Source: CAZSMK01 sp964608095
Lineage (GTDB): Bacteria > Sumerlaeota > Sumerlaeia > MWCT01 > JAGHBZ01
Direction: 5' to 3'
Assembly: GCA_964608095.1 (NCBI GenBank)
Contig: CAZSMK010000057.1
Span: 1-12,190 of the forward strand
Length of the DNA: 12,190 bases
A program made the position numbers and the translations under genes. Positions within the stretch are counted from its first letter, which is position 1; every line of letters begins with the position of its first letter. The notes below the pieces were generated by a model. That model ran no database searches. It saw nothing but the letters and a program-made list of their open reading frames with translations, and was not told the origin of the DNA. Positions 1-5,748 of the stretch are shown here, one piece after another.

Positions 1-1059
1 TGCCCAGCCTGTGCCTACATTTTTATACAGCTGAATCGCGTTCTCTATGACTGCGGCTCCCGGGTCCACACACAAGGCAAGCGCGCCAACGACATTACCG
101 GTAACTCCGACACGCTCGTATTCTCCAGAAAGTACGCCCTCGTCATAATGGTTTTCCATCCATGTGAGGGCTTTATTCATCGAGCTGTAATGGTCGAAGC
201 CCAGCTCTTTTGCAAGTCCAAGTGCAATGATTCCGAATGATGTCCTGCCGATTTCCGTAGGCCATGTAACCTTGTCTCCCCAGCCGCCGTCTGCCTGTTG
301 TGCGCTTATCATCTGGTTCAATCGTGTCGGTAAAACCGACGCTTCCCCGACATAGGCAAGTCCCATGGACGTAATCAGATACCAGACACTCTCGTTGGGT
401 CCGTAAGATTTGAACCAGTTCATGGCTTTCTGAGTACTCGTATGCCCGGGGTCGGCAAGGTAAAGCGCATACATTGGGTACATATTGACGCTAATGGAGC
501 TCGTTCCCACGGGTTCGACACCCCAATAACCGTCTGAATTCTGATATGTTCGCAACCATTCTATACCTTTTTGAAATTCCAGGCTGTCATTCTCGCCTGC
601 ATAGGCAAGCGCGATACATCCTAAGGACGTTGCAACTGTTGCATGGGTTTCACCCCAATGCCCATCCGGATATTGCCTGTACTTCAGCCAGCTAATGCCT
701 TTTGTGATAACAGAACTATGCGGGTTCTCTCCTGCTTCGAGCAACGCCCAGATACAAAGAGCGGTATTGTTCAGGCTATTGCTCCAGCTGCCGTTGGGCG
801 ATTGCATGTTCCGGATTTTTTGATATATTTCACGCACCATGTGATCGTTTCTACCTGCGTGTACCAGCGCCCGTAAGGCATAAGAATAAGAGCCAGCACT
901 CTCGCCGGGAGTCCACGCGCCCAGCGCGGTCTGGTTCGCCGAGAGCCAGTCTATCGCATCGTCTATCGTGGCGTGGCTCACATCGGAGTGCAACACCATG
1001 CTGCACAACACAAAAAATAACGCGATGAAAAGTGTGGGTAAATAGATTTTGTCTTTCAT
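1..1059 (-). CDS. Secreted alpha/alpha-toroid repeat protein (prenyltransferase/squalene-oxidase-like), C-terminus cut by window edge
   Basis: The reading frame is open from an ATG at 1059 to base 1, giving 353 residues with the C-terminus missing. Residues 1-30 look like a signal peptide: a positive start (MKDK), a hydrophobic core at about 8-23 and a plausible cleavage site after SHA, so the protein should be exported. The rest is a series of helical repeats, each with a QW-like turn: QSPNGSW (86-92), QYPDGHWG (129-136), QNSDGYWG (173-180), QQADGGWG (254-261). Between them lie small-residue helices such as ALAYAGE. This is the pattern of the prenyltransferase/squalene-oxidase repeat family. 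No DxDD cyclase motif is visible, so a terpene cyclase role is unlikely; an extracellular binding or scaffold role is inferred. An AAGGGGG stretch precedes the start at short spacing. It is divergent from the GT2 gene at 1402. Confidence 0.85.
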   Translation of the reverse strand, partial: MKDKIYLPTLFIALFFVLCSMVLHSDVSHATIDDAIDWLSANQTALGAWTPGESAGSYSYALRALVHAGRNDHMVREIYQKIRNMQSPNGSWSNSLNNTALCIWALLEAGENPHSSVITKGISWLKYRQYPDGHWGETHATVATSLGCIALAYAGENDSLEFQKGIEWLRTYQNSDGYWGVEPVGTSSISVNMYPMYALYLADPGHTSTQKAMNWFKSYGPNESVWYLITSMGLAYVGEASVLPTRLNQMISAQQADGGWGDKVTWPTEIGRTSFGIIALGLAKELGFDHYSSMNKALTWMENHYDEGVLSGEYERVGVTGNVVGALALCVDPGAAVIENAIQLYKNVGTGWA

Positions 1060-1097
1060 GATGCCCCCTTCTTACTGTAGGATTTGTATGACCATTA

Positions 1098-1127
1098 AGA
1101 GTACGCGTCAGGTATTTAGCGTGTCAA
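1098..1127 (-). promoter_or_regulatory. Possible promoter for the secreted repeat protein
   Basis: Reading leftward, a perfect TTGACA (1127-1122) is followed after 18 bases by TACTCT (1103-1098), which keeps the first, second and last positions of a -10 hexamer. Initiation would fall near 1090 and leave a leader of about 30 bases before the ATG at 1059. The -10 match is poor, and an archaeal host would invalidate this reading. Confidence 0.3.
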
Positions 1128-1302
1128 TAAAAAAATAAGAAACAAGGTATGAATATAGGAATCTTAGCGCGAGGGTCACTAAAGCCCATAACGTTATTAA
1201 AAGAGATAAACAGGTTATCCACATAACATGAAAAAATTTTTAATAAATCATTTGTCTTATGTTGATCATCTTAGAGATTTAAAACCGAAATCGAGAACGA
1301 CA

Positions 1303-1352
1303 TCACAACAAAAATCTTATGTAAAGATCTACAGTTTTGTTGTGAATCACAA
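1303..1352. promoter_or_regulatory. Nested inverted repeats with three TTGTGA/TCACAA half-sites (possible operator)
   Basis: TCACAACAAAA (1303-1313) is perfectly inverted as TTTTGTTGTGA (1335-1345), an 11-base stem. The right arm also forms a second perfect palindrome with what follows, TTGTGA-A-TCACAA (1340-1352). Inside the first loop, ATCTT (1314-1318) pairs with AAGAT (1324-1328). The half-site therefore occurs three times in 50 bases, just upstream of the GT2 start. This is the arrangement expected of a dimeric regulator's binding site, but no regulator gene is in the window and the assignment is inference. Confidence 0.4.
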
Positions 1353-1354
1353 TT

Positions 1355-1386
1355 TTGCTTTTATTTACCGCATGGGTCATTATAAT
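1355..1386 (+). promoter_or_regulatory. Possible promoter for the GT2/transglutaminase pair
   Basis: A perfect TATAAT lies at 1381-1386. The nearest -35-like hexamer is TTGCTT at 1355-1360, which leaves a spacer of 20 bases, longer than usual. Initiation from this box would leave almost no leader before the ATG at 1402 or a short one before the ATG at 1420. The TTTTATTTA at about 1359-1367 is an alternative archaeal-type TATA element. Confidence 0.25.
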
Positions 1387-1401
1387 CGGTAACTTATCTA
1401 T

Positions 1402-2361
1402 ATGCCGAAGGCTGTTATCATGCCAAAGCTCAGTGTCATTATTGCTGCGTATAATCACGAGAAATATGTTCGCCGCACTGTGGAATCAATCCTCAACCAG
1501 ACATTTTGCGATATCGAAGTGGTCGCCATTGACGATGGTTCCACGGACAAAACCCCCCAAATACTCGAAGAATTCGCTCCTGACATACGGGTTATACACC
1601 AGAAAAACGTGGGCATTGTCGCTACACGCAATAAAGGTTATTCGCTCACTAACGGAGAATATATTTGCTTTATCGATTCCGACGATGTTATCGCATCTGA
1701 CAGATTTGAAAAACAAATAAAGCTACTCGATGCCACACCTTCTGCTGGTTTGATCTATTCAGATGCCTTGATAATAGACGAGAACGAAGAGCCCATAGGC
1801 AGGTTTTCTGAAATATACAAGCCATATCATAAGAACATTGCAAAGAATCTTTTTTGTAGATACTGTTTTATCCCCGCAATAACAGTAACCACCCGCAGGT
1901 CGGTATTTGACAAAACAGGGCCTCTTTGGGGACCGGACCGGATATGCGATTATCTCAAGTGGATAGAGATTGCCTTGATTTCGAATGTCGCCTATATCCC
2001 GGAGGCGCTGGGTTCGTGGCGGCGGCATTCAGCATGCCTGTCATTAGAGGCTGATACAGAGCGCCTTTATCTTGAACAGATTGAGAGTCTAAACCGCTTA
2101 TCTGAAAAAAATCCGGAGATAAACGAGCTGGTGAAGAGATGCAAAAAAAAGCGATACGCGCGTATGTATTTTCTTATTGGCTTTTTCGCAGCTCTTTCTG
2201 ATGATTTTACTAACGCGCGAAAATATTTCAGAAAATCGTTTATCGAATTCCCCTACGCCCCGGAAAACGTGGGGGGATTGCTCTTGTCGTATTTTCCGTA
2301 TAGAAAGATTACCAGGGCTGTTTTTCAGAATGTGTATAACAAGGTGTACAAATGGAAGTAG
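1402..2361 (+). CDS. Glycosyltransferase family 2 (GT-A fold)
   Basis: This 319-residue protein should transfer a sugar from an activated nucleotide donor to a glycan or lipid acceptor at the cytoplasmic face of the membrane. The GT-A signatures are in order: LSVIIAAYNHEKYV (10-23), AIDDGSTD (42-49), and the metal/nucleotide motif FIDSDDV (90-96). An acidic DYLKW segment (183-187) sits where the catalytic base usually is, followed by a WRRHS motif (206-210). The C-terminal ~90 residues are helical and TPR-like (FTNARKYFRKSF), with no membrane segment. The in-frame ATG at 1420 gives the more typical start MPKLSVII and has GAAGG about 9 bases upstream, whereas the ATG at 1402 has no SD, so the true protein may be 313 residues. 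Its end overlaps the transglutaminase gene by 10 bases, implying coupled translation. The sugar and acceptor are not predictable. Confidence 0.9.
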   Translation: MPKAVIMPKLSVIIAAYNHEKYVRRTVESILNQTFCDIEVVAIDDGSTDKTPQILEEFAPDIRVIHQKNVGIVATRNKGYSLTNGEYICFIDSDDVIASDRFEKQIKLLDATPSAGLIYSDALIIDENEEPIGRFSEIYKPYHKNIAKNLFCRYCFIPAITVTTRRSVFDKTGPLWGPDRICDYLKWIEIALISNVAYIPEALGSWRRHSACLSLEADTERLYLEQIESLNRLSEKNPEINELVKRCKKKRYARMYFLIGFFAALSDDFTNARKYFRKSFIEFPYAPENVGGLLLSYFPYRKITRAVFQNVYNKVYKWK

Positions 2362-3761
2362 GAGTGGACACGGTCGAAAAATTTATTTTTCAATTAATCC
2401 TAACTTTGTTTCTGGGTATCCATATTATATGTCCGGGAGAAAACTACCTGAGTGTCTCCCAATCTACCGCGGTTCCCATCAGCATAAATTTCGAAACACC
2501 GGAGAGCATCAATGAAGAGAATCTGTTTTTTGAAATACACAATACAGGTTCAGTTACGGTTGAAGACATCTGGGTAAAACATCAAGACGATCCGGACCTC
2601 ACCGACATAGACCTGCTCGTCAACGACCTGACTGAGGATAAGGAAACCGATAGAGAAAAGGTGTTCAGCATTTATGAATTTATCACACACCATCACTACC
2701 CATATCCGCCGCCGACGGAAAAGGACGAGGAGCATGACCCCTTGCTCTGGTTCAATGTGTATGGCTATGGTTATTGTGACGATGCAGCGACCGCGGCTCA
2801 ATATCTCTGGTCGAAAGCGGGATTCAAGTCACGAATCTGGTGGATGGAAGGGCATGTGATCCCTGAGGTGTTTTACGACGACGCCTGGCATCATCTTGAT
2901 CCCTCTATCGGTATTTATTATCCTACACCGGATGGCGATATCGCTTCGGTCGCGGAACTTATTGCTGAACCGCAACTCATCGATGCCGCCTGGATAAAAA
3001 GAATAGGGAGACCCAACGACCAAGTGAGAGAGATATTCCTCTCGACGGAAGATAACAAAGTGAGCGAGATTTTGCGCGGACACGAAGGCTATTCGCCTCG
3101 ATGGACGCTCCGACCCGGTGAAGGTTTCAAGCGATGGAAATCGAGAAGAATGGCGCCGCCCGTGCTCTTATCGAAAAGTAATGTTCTTGCACCCAAATAT
3201 GCAAACAACGAATGGACTTTTGATGTGCCCTTTGGGTATGTACAGGATATTTCCGGTATAAACATGCGTGACCTAACGACTACGCGAACCGCGGATGCTT
3301 CAACGGCAATTACACTCAAAACCGGCAAAGAGGCGGGACATATTATTGTCCCGTTTCAGATTCCGTTCGTGATAGTCTCCGGCTCGTTTTATCTTCGCCC
3401 CACCCTTAACACGATTCAACAGCAGGTGTACGTATATCTTAGCAAGGATGGCAAGACCTGGACTCTTGTCGGGTACATGAGAGGACCTGATTATGATCAC
3501 ATTGACATAAACCTGCCTGGTGAAGTCTTCCACACGTACAGGTGTTATTTTCGTGTTGTGCTTGAGGACCGTGGTAGCGGGGATGTGCCGCCGCCCTTTA
3601 TCAATGAACTCGGGTTTTCGTTCATTACACAGTCGAACCCGCTTACCTTTCCTACCATAAATGAAGGAGAGGAGAACGTCTGGGAAATCGATTTCGATGT
3701 TGCACCGTCGCCGGACGACGAGGAACCTGCCCTACACTTCCACCTGTCGGATGCTGAGTAG
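2352..3761 (+). CDS. Exported transglutaminase-like protein with C-terminal beta-sandwich
   Basis: This 469-residue protein starts at an ATG with AAGGTG five bases upstream, inside the end of the GT2 gene. A hydrophobic segment at 11-27 after a short N-terminus suggests a signal peptide or membrane anchor. Residues ~95-190 carry a transglutaminase-like (papain-fold) core. The catalytic Cys is in YGYGYCDDAA (C142), the His in EGHVIPEVF (H168), and the Asp in WHHLDPS (D183), so the triad is intact. Such enzymes cleave or form amide/isopeptide bonds; most prokaryotic members are thought to be proteases or peptide-modifying enzymes. Residues ~285-440 are strand-rich, with VYVYLSKDGKTWTLVG (about residues 356-371) reminiscent of galactose-binding/discoidin-like beta-sandwiches, which suggests carbohydrate or surface binding. 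Pairing with a GT2 and facing a secreted toroid protein suggests a surface role. The substrate is unknown. Confidence 0.8.
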   Translation: MEVGVDTVEKFIFQLILTLFLGIHIICPGENYLSVSQSTAVPISINFETPESINEENLFFEIHNTGSVTVEDIWVKHQDDPDLTDIDLLVNDLTEDKETDREKVFSIYEFITHHHYPYPPPTEKDEEHDPLLWFNVYGYGYCDDAATAAQYLWSKAGFKSRIWWMEGHVIPEVFYDDAWHHLDPSIGIYYPTPDGDIASVAELIAEPQLIDAAWIKRIGRPNDQVREIFLSTEDNKVSEILRGHEGYSPRWTLRPGEGFKRWKSRRMAPPVLLSKSNVLAPKYANNEWTFDVPFGYVQDISGINMRDLTTTRTADASTAITLKTGKEAGHIIVPFQIPFVIVSGSFYLRPTLNTIQQQVYVYLSKDGKTWTLVGYMRGPDYDHIDINLPGEVFHTYRCYFRVVLEDRGSGDVPPPFINELGFSFITQSNPLTFPTINEGEENVWEIDFDVAPSPDDEEPALHFHLSDAE

Positions 3762-3780
3762 CAACGGTGGAATCTTTTTC

Positions 3781-3849
3781 TTTTAATCGAACCACAAATC
3801 TTCACTGATTCACACTAATCTAAAATACCCGGAGAATAAAGCGTGCCTG
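3781..3849 (+). repeat. 69-base direct repeat, copy 1
   Basis: This is the first of three copies that align over 69 bases without gaps. They share the start TTTTAATCGAACCACAAATC, then TTCACT, then CACTAATCTAAAATACC, and end near GCGTGCCTG. It is preceded by a T-rich tract (3775-3784). Its last bases begin a perfect hairpin, TGCCTG (3844-3849), loop TACT, CAGGCA (3854-3859), followed by an A-run. An inverted copy of its central part lies at 3877-3911. Confidence 0.9.
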
Positions 3850-3924
3850 TACTCAGGCAGGAAAAAATAAGAATCCATTTTGAATAAGTGAAGATTAGTG
3901 AAGATCTGTGGATGAATTTTTTTT
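3792..3924 (+). terminator. Long imperfect hairpin followed by T-run (possible terminator)
   Basis: Bases 3792-3826 and 3877-3911 are inverted copies of each other: 27 of 35 positions are complementary and three more can form G-U pairs. The small TGCCTG/CAGGCA hairpin sits inside the loop. The right arm is followed within a few bases by eight T (about 3917-3924). This could end transcripts leaving the transglutaminase gene. It is equally a structural consequence of a palindromic repeat element, so the terminator role is inference. Confidence 0.4.
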
Positions 3925-3925
3925 C

Positions 3926-3994
3926 TTTTAATCGAACCACAAATCTTCACTTATCTCCACTAATCTAAAATACCTAAAGAATAAGGCGTGCCTG
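3926..3994 (+). repeat. 69-base direct repeat, copy 2
   Basis: This copy has the same start and end as copy 1, with changes clustered in the middle (TTATCTC after TTCAC, and CTAAAG in place of CCGGAG). It starts 145 bases after copy 1 and is preceded by an oligo-T tract (3917-3929). Its downstream inverted arm is shortened: GATAAGTGGAT near 4010-4020 corresponds to the long arm after copy 1 with about 20 bases missing between GTG repeats. Confidence 0.9.
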
Positions 3995-4034
3995 GAATAA
4001 AGCATGAAAGATAAGTGGATAAAAAAATCTTTTT

Positions 4035-4103
4035 TTTTAATCGAACCACAAATCTTCACTCATCTTCACTAATCTAAAATACCCGGAGAATAAGGCGTGC
4101 TTG
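4035..4103 (+). repeat. 69-base direct repeat, copy 3
   Basis: This copy starts 109 bases after copy 2, behind a run of ten T (about 4029-4038). It shows most clearly an internal 10-base tandem of ATCTTCACT. Its end differs from copy 1 (GCTTG instead of GCCTG), but the hairpin survives because the partner changed too: GCTTG (4099-4103), loop AACT, TAAGC (4108-4112). Confidence 0.9.
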
Positions 4104-4273
4104 AACTTAAGCTCGGCTCTAAAAAACTTTTCAGATATGAAGTACCGATTGAAAAGTATACATGTTCTTGACGTTTCCTCATTCACTTCTTTCTTGCCAT
4201 TGTCTTAAAAACGGGTAACAATTTCTGTATGGTATGATGCGTTTCTATTCTAAGCAAATAATCGAATTTTATA

Positions 4274-4281
4274 AGGAGGTG
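4274..4281 (+). promoter_or_regulatory. Ribosome binding site deciding the ACT-domain start
   Basis: AGGAGGTG is a near-perfect SD sequence. It has 10 bases between GGAGG and the GTG at 4290, but only four to the in-frame TTG at 4284, so the GTG is preferred. Confidence 0.6.
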
Positions 4282-4289
4282 CATTGAGA

Positions 4290-4655
4290 GTGGCGACAAC
4301 GAAACGGACCGAGTTACGTGTAAGAACAAGGAACGAAAAGGGGGCGCTTGCGGCGGTTCTGGGATGCCTTGCGGATGCGGGCGTGAACCTGCTCGCCTTT
4401 TGCTGTCCACCCGCCGGCAAGACCGGCACCATTCACCTGCTCCCGGGCGACGTGCAAAAAGCCGGCAGGGCGTTACGAGACGCCGGCTACAAAGTAGACA
4501 AGGCACAGGTCTCCTTTATAACGACAGAGGACAAGGCGGGAGCCGGCGCAAAAAGTATCAAAGCGATCTCGGCGAAAAAGGTCAACATCGAGTACGCTTA
4601 CGCCACTTCAGGGAAAGGTAAAAAGTTCGGCATGGTCGTCAAGACCGGACGGTAA
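4290..4655 (+). CDS. Small tandem ACT-domain protein
   Basis: The product has 121 residues from a GTG start; the alternative TTG at 4284 adds two. The first ~65 residues match an ACT domain: a strand (TELRVRTR), a turn with the Gly of NEKGALAAVLGCLADAGVNL, then a second beta-alpha-beta unit in which DVQKAGRALRDAGYKV supplies the second helix. The rest looks like a second, degraded ACT copy (EDKAGAGAKSIKAISAKKVN, then IEYAYATS and FGMVVKTG). No catalytic domain is attached. Stand-alone tandem ACT proteins of this size are usually presumed to bind amino acids or similar small molecules and may regulate a partner. The gene is visibly more GC-rich than its neighbours. It ends 10 bases before the end of the convergent minus-strand operon. 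No partner enzyme is adjacent, so its job here is unknown. Confidence 0.75.
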   Translation: MATTKRTELRVRTRNEKGALAAVLGCLADAGVNLLAFCCPPAGKTGTIHLLPGDVQKAGRALRDAGYKVDKAQVSFITTEDKAGAGAKSIKAISAKKVNIEYAYATSGKGKKFGMVVKTGR

Positions 4656-4665
4656 ATTAATGGAG

Positions 4666-4688
4666 TCACATGCTGTTAAGTAATGTGA
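4666..4688. terminator. Small hairpin at the convergent gene ends
   Basis: TCACAT (4666-4671) pairs with ATGTGA (4683-4688) around an 11-base loop, right where the ACT gene and the minus-strand operon converge with only 10 bases between their stops. There is no T-run, and the stem overlaps the last codons of the GT2 gene, so a terminator role in either direction is weak. Confidence 0.2.
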
Positions 4689-5745
4689 TAGGTGAGGGTA
4701 GTTCTGTTGCGGTCTTATAGACTCTCTTTTCGAGAAGACGACGGATCCTCGTTCTTCGGCTAAATTCCTCGACTCCAATTATTCCTATTCGTCCAATGAT
4801 TTTTAGAGACCCCAATATGCGCATCAAACGTACAATTGGCTGCCTTTTATATTGTGGGTACAACTCTTGAGCAGCGTTTAGTTGATTCCTCGCTGAATCG
4901 TAATGACCATTATAAAGAAGATTAAGTGCATAGCCAAGGCATAGATAGGCAAAAGTTTTCTTGAAATTATCGCTATGCGCTTTCCCTTTGTCTCCATAAA
5001 TGTCGAGTATTTCCGGCTCGTGGGTATCCAGGAGTAAACGGCATTCTCGAATATTTAATCCCTCACGGATTACGCGCTTGCTCGTGTTTGTCTCATGATA
5101 GTTATATACAGCAAGTACCGATTCCAGAAATGCAAAGCCGACTCCTTTCAGAGCCAACCTTAGCCACATTTCGTAGTCCTCATATATTTTGTAACGTTCG
5201 TCGAAAACACCGAATTCTTCAAAACAGGATTTTCTTATCATAACCGTTGGACAATATATAACATTCATATGATTGAGCATATAAGGCGCGAAATCCTGTC
5301 CCTTAATTGTGAAAGAGGTATCCCAGCCGGGGTAAATTATATGACGGCCTTTGGGGAGATAGATTACGTGTGTATTTCCAAAAACGACACCAACATCGAG
5401 ATGTTTATTTAGCAAATCACTTTCCTTTTTTAATGCCCCTTCTCGCAACTCATCATCCTGGTGTAAAATGACAATATACTTGCCCTTCGCGAGTTCAATA
5501 CACCGGTTCCAGTTACCCGTTATCCCGAGATTGGTTTCATTTCTGTAGATGCTAACCTTATCATGCTCTCGCTGGAATTTCTGCGCCAGCTCATAGCTTC
5601 CATCGCTCGAACAATCGTCTACTACGATCACTTCGTAATCGCCGCAATTCTGGGTCAAAGCGCTCGTTAAGGCATTCGCCATAAAGGCTTGTCCGTTATA
5701 CACCGGAATGCATACGCTTATTTGAGGATGTCGACTTTCTACCAT
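4666..5745 (-). CDS. Glycosyltransferase family 2, last gene of the minus-strand cluster
   Basis: This 359-residue protein is predicted to add a sugar to a surface glycan from a nucleotide-sugar donor. It has a complete GT-A core: ISVCIPVYNGQAFM (9-22), VVDDCSSDGS (41-50), the HQDDE metal-binding motif (95-99), and EDYEMWLR (189-196) with the likely catalytic Asp/Glu. NYHETNTSK (215-223) matches the acceptor-side loop of related enzymes. Residues ~255-310 form a helical TPR-like hairpin (YLCLGYALNLLYNGHYDSAR), as in the other two GT2 proteins here. The basic tail (RRTRIRRLLEKR) could touch the membrane; there is no transmembrane helix. Its ATG lies three bases after the stop of the preceding GT2, so the two are surely co-transcribed. 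The HQDDE form instead of DxD is common in this family. Confidence 0.9.
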   Translation of the reverse strand: MVESRHPQISVCIPVYNGQAFMANALTSALTQNCGDYEVIVVDDCSSDGSYELAQKFQREHDKVSIYRNETNLGITGNWNRCIELAKGKYIVILHQDDELREGALKKESDLLNKHLDVGVVFGNTHVIYLPKGRHIIYPGWDTSFTIKGQDFAPYMLNHMNVIYCPTVMIRKSCFEEFGVFDERYKIYEDYEMWLRLALKGVGFAFLESVLAVYNYHETNTSKRVIREGLNIRECRLLLDTHEPEILDIYGDKGKAHSDNFKKTFAYLCLGYALNLLYNGHYDSARNQLNAAQELYPQYKRQPIVRLMRILGSLKIIGRIGIIGVEEFSRRTRIRRLLEKRVYKTATELPSPITLLNSM

Positions 5746-5748
5746 GCT

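Larger units (their letters stand above)
1060..1401. other. Divergent intergenic spacer, AT-rich
   Basis: These 342 bases separate two divergent genes and hold no convincing reading frame or RNA gene. They contain a possible leftward promoter near 1098-1127, an AT-rich stretch around 1231-1260, a single TTATCCACA (1215-1223), an 8-base direct repeat TCTTATGT (near 1255 and 1315), the inverted-repeat cluster at 1303-1352, and a TATAAT at 1381-1386 ahead of the GT2 gene. Confidence 0.7.
3762..4289. other. Non-coding region with repeat block
   Basis: About 525 bases lie between the transglutaminase stop and the ACT-domain gene. They are dominated to 4112 by three 69-base direct repeats with inverted partners and oligo-T tracts. 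From 4113 to 4270 the sequence is AT-rich and unremarkable, apart from an 8-base inverted repeat ACTTTTCA/TGAAAAGT (4126-4133 and 4150-4157). No tRNA or convincing small reading frame was seen. Confidence 0.75.

Noticed and set aside
1..1059. Terpene cyclase or protein prenyltransferase
   Set aside because: Repeats fit the fold family, but a signal peptide is present and no DxDD or catalytic motif is seen in the available 353 residues.
1215..1223. Perfect DnaA-box sequence TTATCCACA next to an AT-rich stretch, with a similar TTATCCACT on the minus strand near 4014-4022
   Set aside because: Single isolated boxes, no cluster, and no replication genes nearby; chance occurrence is likely, so no origin is called.
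3781..4103. CRISPR-like array
   Set aside because: Only three copies, repeat too long (69 bases), gaps unequal (76 and 40 bases) and themselves filled with inverted repeat copies; no cas genes.
4104..4273. tRNA or small RNA gene upstream of the ACT gene
   Set aside because: No cloverleaf arms or conserved T-loop found; only one 8-base inverted repeat.
4183..4506. 107-codon minus-strand reading frame over the ACT gene
   Set aside because: It is antisense to the SD-led ACT-domain gene; its Arg/Pro/Ser-rich composition is typical of a shadow of GC-rich coding sequence.
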